Origin: Candidatus Nomurabacteria bacterium RIFCSPLOWO2_01_FULL_41_12
GTDB lineage: Bacteria; Patescibacteriota; Minisyncoccia; Phycocordibacterales; UBA9973
DNA: 8,929 nucleotides
Direction: 5' to 3'
NCBI GenBank assembly: GCA_001787035.1
Contig: MFUY01000020.1
Location: 1 to 8,929 of the forward strand
Shown here: piece after piece, positions 5,436 to 8,929 of the stretch
How positions within the stretch are numbered: the stretch's first letter is position 1
How the letters are laid out: the number at the start of each line of letters is the position of its first letter
Notes under the pieces: generated by a model
Databases searched by the model: none
What the model saw: the letters and a program-made list of their open reading frames with translations, nothing else
What the model was told of the DNA's origin: nothing
Position numbers and translations under genes: made by a program

Positions 5436-7148
5436 ATGATGCATATAAGCGAAGAAAAATTAAAGTCGCTTTTACTTGAATCAGGTATTTTAAACAGCGA
5501 GGAGTTTGATGGAGCTCGCGAAGAAGGAAAGCGCAGCGGACAGACCATTACCAATGTCTTGATTGGTAATGAAAAAATTACAGAAGACTATCTAGCCGAG
5601 CTTCTTAGCCCGTATTTTGGGACCCAGGTTGTCAATCTTAAAAAAGAAACCATTGATAAGGCGACACTAGAACTTTTGCCGGAAGTTTATGCCAAATCAA
5701 AAAATGTGATTCTTTTCAATTACGATAAGGTTGGGGGAATAATAAAGCTGGCGATGCTTGACCCCTTTGATTATGACACCATAGAATACATCCGCACGAA
5801 ATTCAATGCTTGGGTGGAAGCGTATCTCACAACTTATTCAAGCTTGCATTATGGCCTAAAGCAGTATAAGCAAAAAGTTGTCATAGGGTTTGAAGAAGCC
5901 ATTTCCCAGAATATTGAACAATCGCTTTTAATAGCGAAAGACAAAGATCTTTCCAAGACGGCTACTGCAGTGCCTATTGTTACAATTCTTGACAATATCA
6001 TTGAACAAGCTATAACTTTAAATTCATCTGATATCCACTTTGAGCCTCTGGAGCACGAGCTTCTCGTTCGTTTCCGCATTGACGGCATTATGTCGGAAAT
6101 CGTAAGTTTGCCGGAGGAGATAGCTCCAATTCTCGTCGCTCGCGTTAAAATCCTCGGTAATATGAAAATAGACGAACACCGCATCCCGCAAGACGGGCGT
6201 TTCCGTTTTGAGCTTGGGGACGGCACAAACTTGGATGTGCGCATAAATATCATGCCGATTTTCCATGGTGAGAAAGTTGAAATGCGTCTTCTTAAAAATT
6301 CTGCCCGTCCACTGACTTTGAAAGACTTGGGCTTTTCGGAGGGCGCGAGTGCTATCCTAAATGAAGAAATAAAAAAACCGCATGGCATGCTACTGGTAAC
6401 TGGCCCGACCGGTCATGGTAAGACCACAACCTTATATGCTATTTTGCATATTTTAAACACGCCATCGGTAAACATTACGACCATTGAAGACCCCGTGGAG
6501 TACGAATTCCCTAGGGTGAACCAAACACAGGTCAATGCGAAAACAGGCATCACTTTTGCCAACGGCTTGCGCGCGCTTCTGCGCCAGAACCCGGATATAA
6601 TCATGGTTGGTGAAATTCGTGACAATGAGACGGTGGAAATAGCTATCCAGGCCGCGCTTACCGGGCACCTTGTGTTGTCTTCTCTCCACACCAATGATGC
6701 CCCTTCCGCTATCCCGCGCTTGCTTGACATGAAAGCGGCGGCTTTCTTGCTTTCTTCCACTATCAACGTAGTCATCGCCCAGCGCTTGGTGCGGAAGATT
6801 TGTCTTTCTTGCGTTGAATCATATAAGCCGACAGAAAAGACGATTCACCTCATTAAAGAGCAGATTAAATTCTCCGGAAAAGAAATAGATGATATTCCCG
6901 AAACACTCTACCGCGGGCGCGGATGCAAAGTATGCGGGAATTCCGGCTTCTTTGGGCTTATTGGAATATTTGAAGTGTTTGTTGTGACTGAAGAGATTCG
7001 CGAGTTGATTATCAATGACGCTCCGGTCTCGGAATTAAGGAAAAAAGCGATTGAAAATGGTATGATTACAATGTTTAAAGACGGGTTGGATAAAGTGGAA
7101 AAAGGCGTTACGACTATAGAGGAGATTATGCGTGTAGTCAATGAGTAG
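5436..7148 (+). CDS. pilB: PilB type IV pilus assembly ATPase
   Basis: 570-residue hexameric ATPase that drives pilus extension from the cytoplasmic face by turning PilC. The N-terminal MshEN/T2SSE_N domain covers about 1-150 and the GspE-type ATPase about 165-560. Visible motifs are Walker A GPTGHGKTTT (323-332), Asp box TTIEDP with E351 and D352, Walker B region NPDIIMVGEIRD with E393, and His box GHLVLSSLHTND with H411 and H418. A zinc-binding tetracysteine motif C456-x2-C459 ... C497-x2-C500 marks PilB/GspE rather than PilT. Walker A has His327 where Ser is usual; all other key residues are present. Length is normal for PilB. It begins 2 nt after the stop of the upstream membrane-protein gene with two successive ATGs (5436 and 5439), and either could be the start. 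No Shine-Dalgarno is visible. A 10-bp perfect hairpin lies early in the gene. No retraction ATPase is encoded in the window. Confidence 0.97.
   Translation: MMHISEEKLKSLLLESGILNSEEFDGAREEGKRSGQTITNVLIGNEKITEDYLAELLSPYFGTQVVNLKKETIDKATLELLPEVYAKSKNVILFNYDKVGGIIKLAMLDPFDYDTIEYIRTKFNAWVEAYLTTYSSLHYGLKQYKQKVVIGFEEAISQNIEQSLLIAKDKDLSKTATAVPIVTILDNIIEQAITLNSSDIHFEPLEHELLVRFRIDGIMSEIVSLPEEIAPILVARVKILGNMKIDEHRIPQDGRFRFELGDGTNLDVRINIMPIFHGEKVEMRLLKNSARPLTLKDLGFSEGASAILNEEIKKPHGMLLVTGPTGHGKTTTLYAILHILNTPSVNITTIEDPVEYEFPRVNQTQVNAKTGITFANGLRALLRQNPDIIMVGEIRDNETVEIAIQAALTGHLVLSSLHTNDAPSAIPRLLDMKAAAFLLSSTINVVIAQRLVRKICLSCVESYKPTEKTIHLIKEQIKFSGKEIDDIPETLYRGRGCKVCGNSGFFGLIGIFEVFVVTEEIRELIINDAPVSELRKKAIENGMITMFKDGLDKVEKGVTTIEEIMRVVNE
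5546..5571 (+). repeat. Perfect 10-bp hairpin in the early pilB coding sequence
   Basis: CATTACCAAT (5546-5555) and ATTGGTAATG (5562-5571) are exact reverse complements around a 6-nt loop, about 110 nt after the pilB start. It has no T tract and lies in conserved MshEN coding sequence. It may be chance, or an mRNA structure affecting translation. Confidence 0.5.
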
Positions 7149-7161
7149 AATTTTACTGTGT

Positions 7162-7227
7162 CCCGTATTAAATTTTTAATTACGGGGTATAAAGACAAAG
7201 ATTATTAATAAAAATTTTAATACTGGG
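7162..7227 (+). repeat. Structured leader with alternative pairings before pilC
   Basis: The 79-nt gap between pilB and pilC is mostly inverted-repeat sequence. The arm CCCGTATTAAA (from 7162) can pair with the nearby TTTAATTACGGG (7175-7186; about 10 bp, one bulge at 7180, 4-nt loop). It can instead pair with the distal TTTAATACTGGG (7216-7227; 11 bp with a bulge at T7224, plus four A-T pairs inward of one mismatch). The two folds exclude each other. The distal arm ends exactly at the pilC ATG (7228), as in the pilMN leader at 3897-3965. No U tract follows the first hairpin, so it is not a clear terminator, although it could pause or process the message. Confidence 0.65.
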
Positions 7228-8448
7228 ATGCCTACATATACTTACGAAGCTTACGACAAGAATAATAAAATTGTTAGCGGACAATACGAAGCTTCTTCGG
7301 AAGGCGAAGTGTCTGAATATTTAACCAAGCGTTACCTCACGCCAGTCTCCATTGAATCTATCGCTTTGCGGAGCGCAAAAAAGGGCATTTTGTCCATAGA
7401 GCTTTTCAGCAGGCTGACTCCGGTAGACATAATGTTTCTGGTGCGTAATCTGGCGACCACTATCAAAGCCGGGTTGTCCATCGTTGAATCTTTGGATATC
7501 TTAATCAAAGACGCCGAAAAAAAGCTAATGAAAAAGCTTCTGGAGCAGGCTCAAGCGGTGATAAAAAACGGCAAGCCGTTATCCTTGGGTTTTGACGCTT
7601 ACAAAAACTCATTTCCTCCGATTTTTATCGGCATGCTCAAGGCCGGAGAAATTTCCGGACAGCTCGACAGGACGCTCGCGGAGCTCTCACATTATCTTTC
7701 CAAGGAATATATGCTCCGCAATAAAGTAAAATCAGCATTGATTTACCCCATCATCCTTCTGGTGGCTTCTATCGCGGTGGTGACTTTGATGCTGATGTTT
7801 GTCCTTCCCAAGCTGACCAAGTCGTTTATCCAAAGCGGAGTTGAATTGCCCTTCATTACCAAAGTTTTTCTTTTCATTTCCAAAATTCTAACCTGGAGCT
7901 TCACTCTGGACATAATTGTTATTTTAGGAATAATTTATTTCTTTGTGTATTTTCGCACAACTCAAATGGGGAAAAAGCTTTTCTTTTTTTTGGTTTCTCA
8001 CACGCCTGTCGCTAGCAGCTTGATTAAAAAAGTCGCTTTAGTGCGTTTTGCCCGTACTTTCGGCAATTTGATGGGTAGCGGATTGTCCGTGGCTGAATCT
8101 TTAGAAATTTCTTCAGAGACTATCAACAACCCGAGCTACACTTATGCCATTGAAAAAGCGGTTATTGATATAAGAAACGGTTTAGCTGTTTCAGATTCGC
8201 TTGCCAAGTATGAAATACTTTTTCCGAATCTTTTGATCAGCCTTATTACCGTCGGCGAACGCACCGGCACATTGCAGGAGATTCTAGTCACCTTCGCGGA
8301 TTTTTATGAAGAAGAAGTTGACAATGCGCTTAGAGAATTAACCTCGGTCCTTGAACCGGCCCTGCTCCTGGTCATGGGGCTGATGATTGGCGCTATCGCC
8401 ATATCCATAATTCTGCCGATTTATCAGCTAGTCGGGAATTTTGTCTAA
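7228..8448 (+). CDS. pilC: PilC inner-membrane platform protein
   Basis: 406-residue member of the PilC/GspF family, the membrane platform that receives pilin and is turned by PilB. The start MPTYTYEAYD is the classic PilC N terminus, so the ATG at 7228 is secure. There are two T2SSF (PF00482) repeats, at about 68-193 and 271-396. Each carries the family GE motif: AGEISGQL at 139-146 and GERTGTL at 343-349. Membrane helices lie at about 171-193, 222-241 and 376-397. Length is normal and nothing is missing. The gene is separated from pilB by a 79-nt structured leader, unlike the 1-2 nt spacing elsewhere in this unit. Its ATG directly follows GGG with no Shine-Dalgarno, so its expression may be set separately from pilB (inference). 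The stop is followed after one base by the next prepilin gene. Confidence 0.96.
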   Translation: MPTYTYEAYDKNNKIVSGQYEASSEGEVSEYLTKRYLTPVSIESIALRSAKKGILSIELFSRLTPVDIMFLVRNLATTIKAGLSIVESLDILIKDAEKKLMKKLLEQAQAVIKNGKPLSLGFDAYKNSFPPIFIGMLKAGEISGQLDRTLAELSHYLSKEYMLRNKVKSALIYPIILLVASIAVVTLMLMFVLPKLTKSFIQSGVELPFITKVFLFISKILTWSFTLDIIVILGIIYFFVYFRTTQMGKKLFFFLVSHTPVASSLIKKVALVRFARTFGNLMGSGLSVAESLEISSETINNPSYTYAIEKAVIDIRNGLAVSDSLAKYEILFPNLLISLITVGERTGTLQEILVTFADFYEEEVDNALRELTSVLEPALLLVMGLMIGAIAISIILPIYQLVGNFV

Positions 8449-8449
8449 T

Positions 8450-8914
8450 ATGCGCAAGTACAAAAAAGGATTTTCTTTGCTGGAAGTAGTGATTGTCATA
8501 GCCATTGTAGCGGTCATGTCTTCCATCGGCGTCGGTTTTTATGTAAATTACAACAAAAATGTTGAAATCGATTCTGTTGCGAAAATTATAATTTTTGATT
8601 TGAAACAGGTGCAGTCGAAGGCCATGATCGGCGAGGGCGGTTTCAAATGGGGAATACACTTTGCCAATGCGGCCGACGATTATTACGAGATTTTTTCCAC
8701 CCCGACGGACTATAGCAATGGAGCTAAAGTCATTGTTTCTACAAATTATCTGTCTAGTGGCGCCACATTTTCCGACCCGGCCACAGATATGACGAAAGAC
8801 ATTATTTTCAATAAAATATCGGGTGGGACGTCTGCATCTTCTGTCGCCATAGTTGCTGGTAGTAGCACGAAAACGATCAGTGTTTCAAGTATTGGAAATG
8901 TATCAGTTCAATAA
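8450..8914 (+). CDS. GspH/FimT-like minor prepilin
   Basis: 154-residue prepilin. Leader MRKYKKG ends at G7|F8, and the mature protein begins FSLLE with Glu at +5 (E12), then a hydrophobic helix to about residue 31. The rest follows the GspH/FimT layout (PF12019). A helix with IIIFDLKQVQSKAMIG comes first, then a strand with WGIHFA, then Gly/Ser-rich beta sequence ending TISVSSIGNVSV. Such minor pilins prime assembly or sit at the fibre tip. The ATG at 8450 was preferred over the in-frame TTG at 8441: it lies 1 nt after the pilC stop, gives a typical short basic leader and avoids overlap. GGGA at 8434-8437 is a weak, distant possible ribosome site. The family call beyond the N-terminal helix is moderate, since minor pilins vary greatly. 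Confidence 0.85.
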   Translation: MRKYKKGFSLLEVVIVIAIVAVMSSIGVGFYVNYNKNVEIDSVAKIIIFDLKQVQSKAMIGEGGFKWGIHFANAADDYYEIFSTPTDYSNGAKVIVSTNYLSSGATFSDPATDMTKDIIFNKISGGTSASSVAIVAGSSTKTISVSSIGNVSVQ

Positions 8915-8918
8915 AGTT

Positions 8919-8929
8919 ATGCTTAATAA
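8919..8929 (+). CDS. Possible start of a further gene, cut by the window end
   Basis: An ATG at 8919, 4 nt after the stop of the minor prepilin gene, reads Met-Leu-Asn and then AA at the edge, so the fourth codon would be Lys or Asn. Spacing fits the rest of the operon, and Met-Leu-Asn-Lys would suit another prepilin leader. Three codons cannot prove it. Confidence 0.3.

Noticed and set aside
5849..6775. Minus-strand open frames inside pilB
   Set aside because: They are antisense to well-conserved PilB motifs, and their Arg/Ser-rich compositions are typical of shadow frames.
8441..8449. TTG start for the minor prepilin
   Set aside because: It overlaps the pilC end. The ATG at 8450 gives a standard short basic leader.
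4109..8914. Alternative genetic code (TGA as Gly, as in some candidate phyla)
   Set aside because: All genes are full length with TAA or TAG stops and contain no in-frame TGA. Tryptophan is encoded normally, so the standard bacterial code fits. The lack of TGA stops in nine genes is too small a sample to interpret.
1..8929. CRISPR arrays, tRNA or rRNA genes, insertion sequences
   Set aside because: No regularly spaced repeats, cloverleaf sequences, rRNA segments or transposase frames were seen on either strand.

Overview
The window carries a type IV pilus (T4P) assembly cluster. It probably comes from a Candidate Phyla Radiation bacterium (Patescibacteria, Parcubacteria-like). This is inferred from the AT-rich DNA, the very tight gene packing, the lack of clear Shine-Dalgarno sequences at the start codons, a PilM-PilN fusion, no secretin or PilP gene in the window, and prepilins with short basic leaders and the 'NPAE...ARDAQR' helix start. 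All frames read normally with the standard bacterial code. The assignment rests on pattern recognition, not on a search.

Layout. (1) Positions 3-1106, + strand: the 3' part of a PAS-domain sensor histidine kinase that is cut by the window edge. (2) Positions 3898 down to 1112, - strand: a three-gene unit pilMN - pilO - LytR_C-domain protein with 2-4 nt gaps. It converges on the kinase gene with only 5 nt between the stops. (3) Positions 3899-4108: a 210-nt divergent intergenic region. It holds a 15-bp inverted repeat that abuts the pilMN start codon, one of three exact TTATCCACA (DnaA-box) nonamers in the area, and a good extended -10 promoter for the rightward genes. (4) Positions 4109-8914, + strand: pilin, an uncharacterised polytopic membrane protein, pilB (assembly ATPase), pilC (platform protein), a GspH/FimT-like minor prepilin, and possibly the first codons of another gene at 8919. 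Genes are 1-2 nt apart or overlap by 1 nt, except for a 79-nt structured gap between pilB and pilC.

How it fits together. PilB would power pilin polymerisation through PilC. The membrane-anchored PilMN and PilO form the alignment subcomplex. The pilin at 4109 is the likely main fibre subunit, and the GspH-like prepilin is a likely tip or priming subunit. The LytR_C protein sits where PilP would be in a diderm operon. No retraction ATPase (PilT), prepilin peptidase (PilD) or secretin is present here.

Most interesting signals. pilMN (- strand) and pilC (+ strand) have the same leader design. A CCCGT... arm can pair with either of two downstream ...GGG arms, and the second arm ends exactly at the ATG. 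This could be a coordinated RNA switch, or two copies of a dispersed palindromic repeat. A separate, perfect 29-bp palindrome lies inside the membrane-protein gene just after the pilin gene. The membrane protein's C-terminal half resembles a prepilin peptidase that has lost the catalytic aspartate motif.
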